Positions 17,493 to 26,109 of a stretch of 64,000 nucleotides of DNA are shown in pieces. The notes beneath the pieces are model-generated. The model saw only the letters and a list, made by a program, of their open reading frames with translations. It was not told the DNA's origin and did not search any database. Origin of the DNA: Pseudomonas sp. LRP2-20 (GTDB taxonomy: Bacteria > Pseudomonadota > Gammaproteobacteria > Pseudomonadales > Pseudomonadaceae); contig NZ_AP025944.1 of NCBI RefSeq assembly GCF_024349685.1, positions 3,540,001-3,604,000 on the forward strand. The letters are read 5' to 3'. Both the position numbers and the translations under genes were made by a program. Position 1 is the first letter of the stretch; each line of letters opens with the position of its first letter.

Positions 17493-17563
17493 TTATGGTA
17501 GGGTTGATCCCATCGCCGCCCATGAGCTGCAGCGACTGCCCTGACAATAAAAAGGTGTTCACG

Positions 17564-18541
17564 ATGTCCCGTACCATTCTGATTACCGGCCCCGAACTTG
17601 CCGCCGAGGCCATGCAACTTGCCGCCGACCAGGGCATCAGGGTGGTCCCCACCACGCCCTACCTGCCGGCAGAAGAGCTGGTAGCCATCATTCGCGCGGA
17701 ACAACCCGATGCCATCGTGGTTCGCCAGGGCAGCCTGACCCGCGCCATGATCGAGGCCTGCACGAAGCTGAAGCTGATCACCAAGCACGGTGTCGGCTTC
17801 AACACCATCGATATCCAGGCTGCCGCCGAGCACGGGATACCGGTGTCGATCGCAGTGGGTGCCAACGCACAGTCAGTGGCCGAGCATGCCTTTGCCCTGA
17901 TGTTCAGCGTCGCCCGCCAGACCGCCCTGCTCGATGCACGCATGCGTGAAGGCCACTGGGACAAGGCTTCGTCCATTGGCATCGAGCTGTCCGGCAAGAC
18001 CTTGGGCCTGGTTGGCCTGGGCTCGATCGGCAGCATTCTGATGGACCTGGTGGCGCCGCTGCGCATGAAGGTCAAGGTGTTCGACCCTTACCTCAAGCAA
18101 ATGCCGGCGCACGCCCATGTCGAACGTGAGGAAGATTTCGATCGCCTGCTGGCCGAAAGCGATATCATCAGCCTGCACTGCCCGCTGACCGAGACCAATC
18201 ACGGCCTGATCGGAGCTGACCAGCTCGCACGCATGCGTCCGGGCGCCATCCTGATCAACACTGCCCGCGGCGAGCTGATCGACACTGACGCCCTGGTACA
18301 GGCACTCAGCGAGCGCCGCATTGCCGGTGCAGGCCTGGACACCTTCAGCCCCGAGCCGCCACCCGCCGACAGCCCGCTGTGGGGCTTGCCGACCCTGGTC
18401 GCCACACCACACGTCGGCGCCAACACCACCGAAGCCCGCGACCGTGTAGCGCTGGTCTGTGTGAGGCAGGTGCTGGATATCCTGGCGGGCAATGCCCTTG
18501 ATCCGCGTTGCGTGGTCAACCGCCACCTGATCGACAGTTGA
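17564..18541 (+). CDS. D-isomer-specific 2-hydroxyacid dehydrogenase
   Basis: NAD(P)-dependent dehydrogenase of 325 residues, phosphoglycerate dehydrogenase-like. The dinucleotide motif is GLVGLGSIG. The catalytic Arg is in INTARGELID, the Glu in DTFSPEPPP and the His in TPHVGANTTEA. The start ATG at 17564 follows AAAAAGG; the open frame begins further upstream, but that part lies in the promoter region with site C. It would reduce a 2-oxo acid or oxidise a D-2-hydroxy acid. It is transcribed ahead of an ACS transporter, with a hairpin between, and divergent from the RraA-like gene. A hydroxy-acid or oxo-acid step in the same pathway is likely. Confidence 0.9.
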   Translation: MSRTILITGPELAAEAMQLAADQGIRVVPTTPYLPAEELVAIIRAEQPDAIVVRQGSLTRAMIEACTKLKLITKHGVGFNTIDIQAAAEHGIPVSIAVGANAQSVAEHAFALMFSVARQTALLDARMREGHWDKASSIGIELSGKTLGLVGLGSIGSILMDLVAPLRMKVKVFDPYLKQMPAHAHVEREEDFDRLLAESDIISLHCPLTETNHGLIGADQLARMRPGAILINTARGELIDTDALVQALSERRIAGAGLDTFSPEPPPADSPLWGLPTLVATPHVGANTTEARDRVALVCVRQVLDILAGNALDPRCVVNRHLIDS

Positions 18542-18555
18542 TTGCTGCCTTCTCG

Positions 18556-18577
18556 CGCCGCTTCGCAAGAGGCGGCG
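18556..18577 (+). terminator. Hairpin between dehydrogenase and MFS genes
   Basis: CGCCGC and GCGGCG pair around a 10-nt loop, followed by TCTTTC. It stands 15 nt past the dehydrogenase stop and may reduce read-through to the MFS gene. Confidence 0.45.
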
Positions 18578-18623
18578 TCTTTCACTACGCGTCACTCCAG
18601 AAAAAAAACAATTGGAGAGCCTC

Positions 18624-19958
18624 ATGACTTCAGTGACATCCTCGCCGGACGACCTCGAACGCAGCACCATGCGCCGTGTTGCCTGGCGCTTGCTGCCCTT
18701 TCTGATCGTCTGCTACCTGATCGCGATCATTGATCGCGGCAATATCGGCATGGCCTCGCTGCAGATGAACCAGGACCTGGAACTCTCGGCCAAGGTCTTC
18801 GGTTTCGCCAGCAGCCTGTTCTTCTTCTCCTACTTCCTGGTTGAAGTGCCCAGCAACCTGGCCATGCAGCGGTACGGCGCGCGGATCTGGATCGCCCGCA
18901 TCATGATCACCTGGGGCCTGATTTCCGCCGGCACGGCGTTCGTCCAGGGCGCCAACTCGCTGTATGTCATGCGCTTTCTGCTCGGTGCCGCCGAAGCCGG
19001 GTTCTTCCCGGGCGTGCTGCTCTACCTCACCTACTGGTTGCCGTCGGCCTACCGCGCACGCATGGTGGCGCTGTTCATGGTGGCAATCCCGGCCGCCAAC
19101 TTCATCGGCTCGCCACTGTCGGGCCTGCTGCTGAGTCTGGATGGCTGGATGGGCATGCGCGGCTGGCACTGGCTGTTCATCCTCGAAGGCATCCCGGCAG
19201 TGCTGCTGGGTATCGCCTGCCTGTTCGTGCTGACCGACCGCCCCGAACAGGCCAAGTGGCTGAACGACGAGCAACGCGGCTGGCTTACCCAGCAGCTGGC
19301 CAGCGAGGCCGCCAAGAAGACCGCCATCGGCCATATCTCGCTGTGGAAACTGCTGCGCCACAAGGATATCTGGGTACTCGCGCTGATCTACTCGGGCGCT
19401 TCCGCCGCGGGCAGCACCATGAGCGTCTGGGCGCCGCAGTTGCTGAAAACCTTCGGCCTCAGCGCGCTGGAGATCGGCCTGGTCAATGCCATCCCGTATG
19501 GCATCGCCTCGGTCGCGATGATCATCTGGGGGCGTAGCTCCGACCGCACCGGCGAGCGCCGCTGGCACACTGCGATGACCATGCTGCTGATCGCCGCAGG
19601 CCTGCTGATGACCCTGTTCACGTCCTCGCTGCCGGCTACGGTGATGATGCTGACCCTGGTGCTGGTGGGCGCCTATTCGATGAAGGGCCCGTTCTGGGCA
19701 CTGGTCTCCGGCTGGCTGTCGTCGTCCACCGCTGCCGCCGGGCTGGCCGCCGTGGGCGCCATGGCCAACCTCATCGGTGGCGGCCTGATGGTCAACGTCT
19801 ACGGTGCCATCCACGACGCTACCAACAGCTACGCCCTGGCATTGATGCCCCTGGCCGCACTGTGCACCCTGGCCGGCATGGGTGTACTGGTAATCGGCCG
19901 CAAGCGCCAGCACGAGCAGGCTGAAGCAGCTGCCACTGCAAGCGCCAAGCAAGCCTGA
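18624..19958 (+). CDS. MFS transporter, anion:cation symporter (ACS) family
   Basis: Twelve-helix ACS transporter of 444 residues, clearly related to the one at 14015 (shared stretches RIWIARIMITWGLIS and VEVPSNLAMQRYGAR; IIDRGNIGMASLQMNQDLE replaces YLDRTNVGFAAISMNQDLG). The start ATG at 18624 has GGAGA 8 nt upstream; an in-frame TTG at 18612 overlaps that ribosome site. AAAAACAA, a possible Hfq/Crc motif, lies just before it. A Rho-independent terminator follows, so this is the end of the regulon. It probably imports an organic acid used by the dehydrogenase and aldolase. Confidence 0.92.
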   Translation: MTSVTSSPDDLERSTMRRVAWRLLPFLIVCYLIAIIDRGNIGMASLQMNQDLELSAKVFGFASSLFFFSYFLVEVPSNLAMQRYGARIWIARIMITWGLISAGTAFVQGANSLYVMRFLLGAAEAGFFPGVLLYLTYWLPSAYRARMVALFMVAIPAANFIGSPLSGLLLSLDGWMGMRGWHWLFILEGIPAVLLGIACLFVLTDRPEQAKWLNDEQRGWLTQQLASEAAKKTAIGHISLWKLLRHKDIWVLALIYSGASAAGSTMSVWAPQLLKTFGLSALEIGLVNAIPYGIASVAMIIWGRSSDRTGERRWHTAMTMLLIAAGLLMTLFTSSLPATVMMLTLVLVGAYSMKGPFWALVSGWLSSSTAAAGLAAVGAMANLIGGGLMVNVYGAIHDATNSYALALMPLAALCTLAGMGVLVIGRKRQHEQAEAAATASAKQA

Positions 19959-19971
19959 GCCTCAGCGCTTT

Positions 19972-20010
19972 GATGCCCACCTTCCGCTGGGAACGTGGGC
20001 ATCGTCTTTT
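19972..20010 (+). terminator. Rho-independent terminator after the MFS gene
   Basis: GATGCCCAC and GTGGGCATC form a perfect 9-bp stem with a 14-nt loop, followed by GTCTTTT. It lies 14 nt after the stop codon and separates the lactone locus from the cyanophycin-like locus. Confidence 0.8.
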
Positions 20011-20044
20011 CAATCCTTGGGGCCTGCATCCATCGCCCCTAGGA

Positions 20045-21328
20045 TTACAGCAAGCTCAGCGGGTACTCCACGATCAGCCGCACTTCATCCAGGTCGCTAT
20101 CGAATGAAGTGGAACGATGGGTGGCCTGGCGCAGGCGGAACGAAAGGTCCTTGGCCATACCGGCCTGGATGACATAGCGGGCTTCCAGATCGCGCTCCCA
20201 GTGCTTCTCGTCATCTCCCGCCCACCCCGCGAACGGGCCGTTCGGGTCCACCCGGGTACCGTCGATCTGATCGCCCTTCACATACCTCGCCATGAGCGTC
20301 AGCCCCGGCACGCCGAAGGCCACCATGTTCAGGTCGTAACGCAGCTGCCAGGAGCGCTCGTTGGGGGCGTTGAAGTCCGAGTACTGGACCGAGTTGGCCA
20401 GCCAGATCGAATCACCGCCGATGTAGTCGAAAAAGTCATCGCCGCTGATCTTCTGATACGCCACGCTGAACTTGTGTGGACCATGACTGTAAGCACCCTT
20501 GAGCGAATACGCCGTATTGTCCAGTTGCCCCGCCAACGCAGCGCCCTGATCGCGAGTCTTGTAAGCGACCAGGTCGAAGCTCGCGGACTGGGTTTCAGCC
20601 AAGGGTAGTGTGTAGTAGACGTTGGCGAAATACTGGCGCCAGAGCGCTTCGGCTTCGCTGGCGTAGGCCGCAAGGCTGAGCCTTTCGGTGACGTGGCAGG
20701 TGGCACCGATGAAATCGACGCTGCGCGCTTCCACGCCTGCGTATTCGCTGGTCAGAGCACCATCGGCGTTGCTCGAGTCACGTCGGTTGATCGAAGTGAA
20801 GTGCCCTCCTTCCACGGACAGCTGCTCGTACTCCTGGCTGGCCAGGTGAACGCCGGTCGCGGTCTCCGGCAGCAGACGCGAATCGCTGGTGGCAAACACC
20901 GGGGCGGTGGTGCGTTGCTCGCCATACTTCAAGGTAGTGGACGACACCCGCAGCTTCACGGCACCGCCCAATTCGCCGGTGCTGTCTTCTATACGACCAT
21001 CGCTATCCACCGGCAGGATCCCGTTGCCGACGCTCCCGCGTCCACCATCGAGCTTGATGCCGCCATATGCATGCACATCGAAACCCAAGCCCAGCGTGCC
21101 CGGGGTAAAACCCGACACATATTGCGCCTGGATACCTTGGTCCCATTCATTCCGGGTGTTGCGCTTGGCATTGCGATAGTCGCGGTGCATCCAGAAGTTG
21201 CGGTTGAGCAGGTTCAGCGTGCTGTCTTCGATCAAGCCTTTCGAGGCCTGCTGTTCGCCAGCACCTGCCCACTGGGCGTGAGTCGAGGCGAGTGCCACTG
21301 CGATCAGGGTCGCTTTCACGGCGTTCAT
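20045..21328 (-). CDS. OprD-family outer-membrane porin (cyanophycin-type locus)
   Basis: Outer-membrane porin of 427 residues. The signal peptide AVKATLIAVALASTHAQWAG is followed by the OprD-type start LIEDSTLNLLNRNFWMHRDY; the last strand VRLIVEYPLSLL is typical of the family. I chose the ATG at 21328 because GGAG lies 7 nt upstream; two further ATG codons lie upstream (to 21358). An AACAAGAA motif overlaps the leader. P. aeruginosa OprD passes basic amino acids and peptides, so a role in admitting beta-Asp-Arg dipeptides released by the neighbouring cyanophycinase is plausible. It is the most downstream gene of the minus-strand half of this locus. Confidence 0.9.
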   Translation of the reverse strand: MNAVKATLIAVALASTHAQWAGAGEQQASKGLIEDSTLNLLNRNFWMHRDYRNAKRNTRNEWDQGIQAQYVSGFTPGTLGLGFDVHAYGGIKLDGGRGSVGNGILPVDSDGRIEDSTGELGGAVKLRVSSTTLKYGEQRTTAPVFATSDSRLLPETATGVHLASQEYEQLSVEGGHFTSINRRDSSNADGALTSEYAGVEARSVDFIGATCHVTERLSLAAYASEAEALWRQYFANVYYTLPLAETQSASFDLVAYKTRDQGAALAGQLDNTAYSLKGAYSHGPHKFSVAYQKISGDDFFDYIGGDSIWLANSVQYSDFNAPNERSWQLRYDLNMVAFGVPGLTLMARYVKGDQIDGTRVDPNGPFAGWAGDDEKHWERDLEARYVIQAGMAKDLSFRLRQATHRSTSFDSDLDEVRLIVEYPLSLL

Positions 21329-21342
21329 TGCTTGCTCCATTG

Positions 21343-21350
21343 TTCTTGTT
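21343..21350 (-). promoter_or_regulatory. Hfq/Crc (CA) motif before the porin
   Basis: AACAAGAA on the minus strand lies about 14 nt before the chosen start codon, where Hfq/Crc binding would block ribosomes. Confidence 0.55.
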
Positions 21351-21400
21351 ATGGGCATACGTGGCGGCTAGCACCGCCAGTCAGGACAGGCGCATCGGCC

Positions 21401-21724
21401 CTATGCCAATTGCTCCAGTGAAAATTCGGGTGGGTACGTCCCCTTGCTGATGACCGCCTCCAGGCACAAGGTGGTCGCCGACTCTGCCCAGCAAACGAAA
21501 TAGCCCTTGGCTTTGGATTGCTTGAGCTTGAACAGCCACTTCAACTCGGCATCGTCGTGCAGGCACTTCATGCTCGCCGGCAACTGGATGATCGAATAGA
21601 AGCCCGCCTTGGTTTGCGTGCGCTCCAGAACCTGGAACGCCGACTGGGCGATGGCGAAGGCTTTCGGGCTTTGCGGTTGCAGCAATTTTTCCAGGGCGAA
21701 CGATTCCAACCTGCTGATCTTCAT
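21401..21724 (-). CDS. Unrecognised 107-residue protein between porin and cyanophycinase genes
   Basis: I do not recognise this family. The protein has no signal peptide or membrane segment. It is a mixed-charge soluble protein (start MKISRLESFALEKLLQPQ) with two cysteines and a C-terminal region rich in aliphatic and aromatic residues (GYFVCWAESATTLCLEAV). It is transcribed in line with the cyanophycinase (65 nt downstream) and the porin (72 nt upstream of it), so it is likely part of the same operon. In length and character it might be a small cytoplasmic accessory or regulatory protein. Confidence 0.65.
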   Translation of the reverse strand: MKISRLESFALEKLLQPQSPKAFAIAQSAFQVLERTQTKAGFYSIIQLPASMKCLHDDAELKWLFKLKQSKAKGYFVCWAESATTLCLEAVISKGTYPPEFSLEQLA

Positions 21725-21789
21725 ACAGGGCTCTTGTGTGGATTGACGGAGGGTCGATGTGCGCCCGGCCAGGCGCGGCCAGGTTCAAC

Positions 21790-23559
21790 TTACAGCGGTT
21801 GCAACCCGACGACCTTGGCCAGTACCTGCGCCACTTCAGCCCGGGTTACCGGGGCTTGCGGGCTGAAGCGGCCTTGCTCGGCCTGCAGCCAGCCCTCCCC
21901 CACGGTCAGGGTGGCAGCATCGGCATAGGCCTTGTCCAGGCCACCGATGTCCGACAACGCCGCGGTTCTGCTCAGCTGGATGCCCTGATAACGCTCTACC
22001 AGCGCCTGGCAGGCCAGCGCCCATTCCTTGCGGCTGACGAGCTGGTTGACAGAGAAGGGTTCGCTGCTGCTCATCCAGCCGTTGGACAGCACCACGTCGA
22101 GTTGATCATGCAGCGGGTGTTCGGCGCCGACATCGGTCAACGCGGGCAACCGGTCCCGCCTGGGCTCGGCGGCCAGCGTCATCTGCAAGGCATTGGCCAG
22201 CTCCAGACGGGTGATGGGCCGCCCTGGTTCGAAGGCGTTGCCGGCGTTCAGGGTCATCAACCCCCTGAAACTGATGGCGCGAATCGCATCGCCGCGGCTG
22301 CCCGAGCCGGCGTCGGTCGGCGCACTGGTTGCGGGCTCGCCGAGGGTGGCATTGACCGGGCGGATATCCAGGCGCACGCCACCCACGCTGTAGTGGGTCA
22401 GCGCATCGTGCATCTGGCTATAGGCGCTGAAGTCAGCCGTCTTGCTGAACTCGAAACGGTAGCCGTAGTGGTAGCCGTTGAGCGGGTTGTAGCGGGTCAT
22501 CAGGCCCAGCTGCCGCGAGGCGGTGTTATCCGCCAGACCATAGATCACAGCCCGGTCGATGGCCGATACGCCCGAAAGGTCGGTAATCAGCTGGTTGCCC
22601 GACAGGTATTCGCTACCGGCCTTAATGGCTGCCTTGCCTGGGGCGGGCTGCACCTTGCCGCTGGCAAGGTCATAGCGATCGCCATGGCTGAGCATGGCCA
22701 AGCGCACATTGCTCAGCCGTGTGCCATACAGGCCGAAGGATTTCTCTGCCTGGCTGGCGTCCATCACGGTCAGATAGCCCTCGCCCAGCACCTGTACCTG
22801 CCCTTCAGGGTTGACCCACATGGCGGTGTTGGTGTCCAGGCCGAACCCGCGGGTGAGCTTGTCCCCGGTGAGGTAGGCTGCCATGCGCGCGACACGCCCG
22901 GTGCTGGTTTCCTCGATCTGATCGAGGTGCTGATCGATCACACCGCCTTTGAACAGGCCGGCACCCTCGAGCAACGCCGTGCCGCGCTGGTCTGCTTTGC
23001 TGGCCACGCCGAAGTCCAGGGTATCCATCACGACGCCAAAGGCGGTTGGCATCCGTGCCCCCAGAACGCTGGCACCGGCACTGGTGCCGCCGACCACGCC
23101 ACCGCGGTCATAGACGCTGCGCACAGCCTGCATCAGCAGCGACGGGGAGCCATCGGCGTTGAACAGGGCGCGGGCGATCCGGGCCTGGTCGCCACCGACG
23201 AACCAAACGCCGCTGGCACCGCGCAGCGGCTCGACCACTGCGGCATCGTTCATGGTTCGTTGGTAGTTGAGCTTGTCGACCCCCACGATGCTGATGCGCT
23301 TCGCGGCAACCCCGAGGGCAACCAGTTCCGCCATGAAGCGATTGCTCGAGCTCAGGCTGCCGCTGGCCGTTGGAACGATGACGATGCGGGCGTCCTGACG
23401 ACCACCGGCGAGTTCGATGAACTTGTCATAGACCGGAAGGTTGCTGGCACGCAGCATGCCGCCCACGGCCAGCAAGTTGCCTTCAGCCAGAGCGGCCGGA
23501 CTGGCACAGGAAATCATCAGGGCGGCGATCATTGCCCCCGTGTTCAACGGCTTGTTCAT
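21790..23559 (-). CDS. cphE: Secreted cyanophycinase-like peptidase S51 with C-terminal SLH repeats
   Basis: Cyanophycinase hydrolyses multi-L-arginyl-poly-aspartate to beta-Asp-Arg dipeptides. This protein has 589 residues. It has a signal peptide (cleavage near PAALA-EG), then a peptidase S51 domain to about residue 400. VGGDQ lies at 121-125 and the nucleophile Ser160 is in GGTSAGAS. The segment from about residue 420 to the end holds three SLH-like repeats: FEPGRPITRLELANAL, a more divergent one, then FSPQAPVTRAEVAQVLAKVV. SLH units usually tether proteins to the cell surface. The family exoenzyme CphE is around 420 residues, so this extension is notable. It is divergent from the ABC/CphZ operon, which supports extracellular breakdown followed by dipeptide uptake. 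Dipeptidase-like activity on another polymer remains possible. Confidence 0.82.
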   Translation of the reverse strand: MNKPLNTGAMIAALMISCASPAALAEGNLLAVGGMLRASNLPVYDKFIELAGGRQDARIVIVPTASGSLSSSNRFMAELVALGVAAKRISIVGVDKLNYQRTMNDAAVVEPLRGASGVWFVGGDQARIARALFNADGSPSLLMQAVRSVYDRGGVVGGTSAGASVLGARMPTAFGVVMDTLDFGVASKADQRGTALLEGAGLFKGGVIDQHLDQIEETSTGRVARMAAYLTGDKLTRGFGLDTNTAMWVNPEGQVQVLGEGYLTVMDASQAEKSFGLYGTRLSNVRLAMLSHGDRYDLASGKVQPAPGKAAIKAGSEYLSGNQLITDLSGVSAIDRAVIYGLADNTASRQLGLMTRYNPLNGYHYGYRFEFSKTADFSAYSQMHDALTHYSVGGVRLDIRPVNATLGEPATSAPTDAGSGSRGDAIRAISFRGLMTLNAGNAFEPGRPITRLELANALQMTLAAEPRRDRLPALTDVGAEHPLHDQLDVVLSNGWMSSSEPFSVNQLVSRKEWALACQALVERYQGIQLSRTAALSDIGGLDKAYADAATLTVGEGWLQAEQGRFSPQAPVTRAEVAQVLAKVVGLQPL

Positions 23560-23916
23560 GGATTGTTGCTCTTGTTATGGAAATTCGTGTGAGCCGGCTA
23601 GCGGCGCGTGATGGAATTATCTTTTCCAAATAATCTTTTTTGAAAATTTATATATCAGCGCGAGCGTATCTTCAAGCGGTGCGCGCTGACGTACCCCCGA
23701 CGGGTGCCAGGACAAAAAACGTGAGAACGGCCGGCAAGGCTCGAGCTAGAGGCTTCTGGGCCAGCAGAGGCAATAGTGATATAGATAATTTATTTTCACA
23801 TATGTAGATTTCTGAAAAAAATAATGTCATAAATCTGCGCACCAACGGCCCAGGTAACGCCATCGCCCAGGCGACCTGCGCGCACACCCAATCCGCCCCA
23901 GCTAGGAGTCAACAAG
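23560..23916. promoter_or_regulatory. Divergent promoter region between cyanophycinase and ABC operon
   Basis: No gene is seen in these 357 nt. The two ends are AT-rich, as promoters would be. TGGAA-N7-TTCCA (23612-23628) is a perfect inverted repeat near the cyanophycinase side, and TCAGCGCG-N19-CGCGCTGA (23655-23689) can form an 8-bp hairpin. Near the cyanophycinase start, a CA-like AACAAGAGCAACAA lies on the minus strand. The local RpiR regulator is a candidate ligand of the first repeat. Confidence 0.55.
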
Positions 23917-24693
23917 ATGAACAAGATCGTACTTCTCGGCGCGCTGGCACTCAGCGCCGTCAGTGGCATCACCGCCGCCAGCGACGATACCCTGCGCATC
24001 GGTATCGAAGCGGCCTATCCGCCCTTCGCCTTCAAGACCCCCGAAGGCAAGATCAGCGGTTTCGACTATGACATCGGCAATGCCCTGTGCGCAGAAATGA
24101 AGGTCAGATGCGAGTGGGTCGAGCAAGAGTTCGACGGGCTGATCCCTTCGCTGAAGGTGCGCAAGATCGATGCGGTACTGTCATCGATGTCGATTACCGA
24201 GGACCGTTTGAAGTCGGTGGACTTCAGCAACAAGTACTATCAGACGCCTGGCAAGCTGGCGATGAAGGCCGGCAGCGTGGTGAACGATCCGTTGGTGGAC
24301 CTCAAGGGCAAGAAGGTGGGCGTACAGCGCGCATCGACCTACGACCGCTTCGCCTCTGACCAGTTCGAACCCGCCGGCATCGAAGTGGTGCGCTACGCCT
24401 CGCAGAACGAAGCCTTCCTCGATCTGGCCGCCGGCCGCCTGGACGCGACACTGGCAGACATCGTGAATACCAGCGAAGGCTTCATCAAGACCCCCATCAG
24501 CAAGGGCTTCGCCTTGGTCGGCCCCGACTTCAACGACCCGCGTTACTTCGGCAAGGGGGCAGGCATTGCCGTGCGCAAGGGTGACAGCGAACACGCCGCC
24601 CGCCTCAACGCAGCCATCGACGCGGTTCGCGCCAACGGTACCTATCAGCAGGTACAGGCGAAGTACTTTGCGTTCGACATCTACGGCAAGTAA
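23917..24693 (+). CDS. Periplasmic basic-amino-acid/dipeptide binding protein (AotJ/ArgT-like)
   Basis: Family 3 solute-binding protein of 258 residues. Signal peptide [20 protein letters not shown], then the family opening [20 protein letters not shown] and the signature [13 protein letters not shown]. It resembles the AotJ/HisJ/ArgT lysine-arginine-ornithine receptors. AGGAG lies 8 nt before the ATG. It is the first gene of a five-gene operon with two permeases, a CphZ-like hydrolase and an ATPase, in the order of the P. aeruginosa aot operon. The likely ligands are beta-Asp-Arg, arginine or ornithine. Confidence 0.9.
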   Translation: MNKIVLLGALALSAVSGITAASDDTLRIGIEAAYPPFAFKTPEGKISGFDYDIGNALCAEMKVRCEWVEQEFDGLIPSLKVRKIDAVLSSMSITEDRLKSVDFSNKYYQTPGKLAMKAGSVVNDPLVDLKGKKVGVQRASTYDRFASDQFEPAGIEVVRYASQNEAFLDLAAGRLDATLADIVNTSEGFIKTPISKGFALVGPDFNDPRYFGKGAGIAVRKGDSEHAARLNAAIDAVRANGTYQQVQAKYFAFDIYGK

Positions 24694-24704
24694 GAGGCCC
24701 GACC

Positions 24705-25394
24705 ATGCTCCACGGCTACGGCCCGACCATTCTCCAGGGGGCTTGGCTAACGCTGAGCCTGGCCCTGATTTCCATGACAGTGGCGATCGCCCTCGGCTTG
24801 CTGGGCGCGGTATGTCGCCTGTCGCCCTTGAAGTGGCTGGCAGTGCTTGGCGAAGGCTACGCCACGGTCATCCGCGGCATACCTGACCTGGTGCTGATCC
24901 TGCTGATCTTCTACGGCGGCCAGGACCTGATCAATCGTGTCGCGCCGCTGCTCGGCCACCCTCGCTACATCGATATCAACCCGTTCATCGCAGGGGTCTG
25001 CACGATGGGCTTCATCTTCGGTGCCTATCTTTCGGAAACGTTCCGGGGTGCCTTCATGGCCATTCCCAGAGGGCAGGCCGAAGCTGGCGCGGCCTATGGG
25101 ATGACAGGCATGCAGGTCTTCAGGCGAGTGCTGCTGCCGCAGATGGTGCGCTTCGCCCTGCCCGGCTTCACCAACAATTGGCTGGTGCTGACCAAGGCAA
25201 CGGCACTGATATCGCTGATTGGCCTGCAGGACATGATGTTCAAGGCCAAGAGCGCGGCCGACGCTACCCACGAACCATTCACCTTCTTCCTGACCGTTGC
25301 CGCGTTGTACCTGACGCTCACCAGCGTATCGCTGCTCATCCTGCGCCTGGTGGAAAAGCGCTACAGCGTCGGCACCCGTCTGGCCGAACTTTGA
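24705..25394 (+). CDS. ABC permease, AotQ/HisQ-like
   Basis: Polar amino acid-type permease of 229 residues with about five membrane helices (first: ILQGAWLTLSLALISMTVAI). The EAA loop QAEAGAAYGMTGMQVFRRVL contacts the ATPase. It pairs with the second permease at 25405 in a HisQM-type heterodimer. The gene lies 11 nt after the binding-protein gene and 10 nt before the next permease gene. Confidence 0.92.
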   Translation: MLHGYGPTILQGAWLTLSLALISMTVAIALGLLGAVCRLSPLKWLAVLGEGYATVIRGIPDLVLILLIFYGGQDLINRVAPLLGHPRYIDINPFIAGVCTMGFIFGAYLSETFRGAFMAIPRGQAEAGAAYGMTGMQVFRRVLLPQMVRFALPGFTNNWLVLTKATALISLIGLQDMMFKAKSAADATHEPFTFFLTVAALYLTLTSVSLLILRLVEKRYSVGTRLAEL

Positions 25395-25404
25395 GGACGC
25401 TCCC

Positions 25405-26100
25405 GTGCTGGATTTCAAGCTGATCGCCGACAGCCTGCCGCTCTTTGCAGGCGGTGTGCTGGTGACCTTCAAACTGCTGCTGATTGCCCTCGCCGCGGGC
25501 CTGGCGCTGGCCATCCCGCTGGCGATGTTGCGCGTATCACGCAAGCCGTGGCTCAGCGCCCCGGCATGGCTGTACACCTACGTCATTCGTGGCACCCCCA
25601 TGTTGGTACAGCTGTTTCTCATCTACTACGGCCTGGCGCAGTTCGAGGCAGTGCGCGCCAGCGTGCTGTGGCCATACCTTTCCAGCGCCACCTTCTGCGC
25701 CTGCCTGGCGTTCGCCATCAACACCAGTGCCTACAGTGCCGAGATTCTCGCCGGCAGCCTGAGGGCCACGCCGCCTGGCGAGATCGAAGCGGCCCATGCC
25801 ATGGGCATGCCACGCATCACCCTGTACCGCCGGATCCTGCTGCCGTCATCACTGCGCCGTGCACTGCCGCAGTACAGCAATGAAGTCGTCATGATGCTGC
25901 ACACAACCTCGCTCGCCTCGATCGTCACCTTGGTCGACATCACCGGTGTGGCCAGGACCGTCAGCTCGCGTTACTACATGCCGTTCGAGGCCTTCGTCAC
26001 TGCCGGGCTGTTCTACCTGTGCCTGACCTTGATCCTGGTGCGCCTGTTCAAACTGGCAGAAGGCCGCTGGCTGGCCCACCTGGCCCCGCGCAAGAACTGA
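25405..26100 (+). CDS. ABC permease, AotM/HisM-like (GTG start)
   Basis: Second permease subunit, 231 residues. It has helices such as LFAGGVLVTFKLLLIALAAG, the conserved YVIRGTPMLVQLFLIYYGL of the HisM group, and the EAA loop EIEAAHAMGMPRITLYRRIL. The start is a GTG at 25405 preceded by GAGGA. It is 9 nt before the CphZ-like gene, so the hydrolase is made together with the importer. Confidence 0.92.
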   Translation: MLDFKLIADSLPLFAGGVLVTFKLLLIALAAGLALAIPLAMLRVSRKPWLSAPAWLYTYVIRGTPMLVQLFLIYYGLAQFEAVRASVLWPYLSSATFCACLAFAINTSAYSAEILAGSLRATPPGEIEAAHAMGMPRITLYRRILLPSSLRRALPQYSNEVVMMLHTTSLASIVTLVDITGVARTVSSRYYMPFEAFVTAGLFYLCLTLILVRLFKLAEGRWLAHLAPRKN

Positions 26101-26109
26101 GAGATCTAC

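Noticed and set aside
21736..23592. A 618-codon plus-strand open frame
   Set aside because: It is the antisense shadow of the cyanophycinase gene, which has signal peptide, active-site and SLH motifs.
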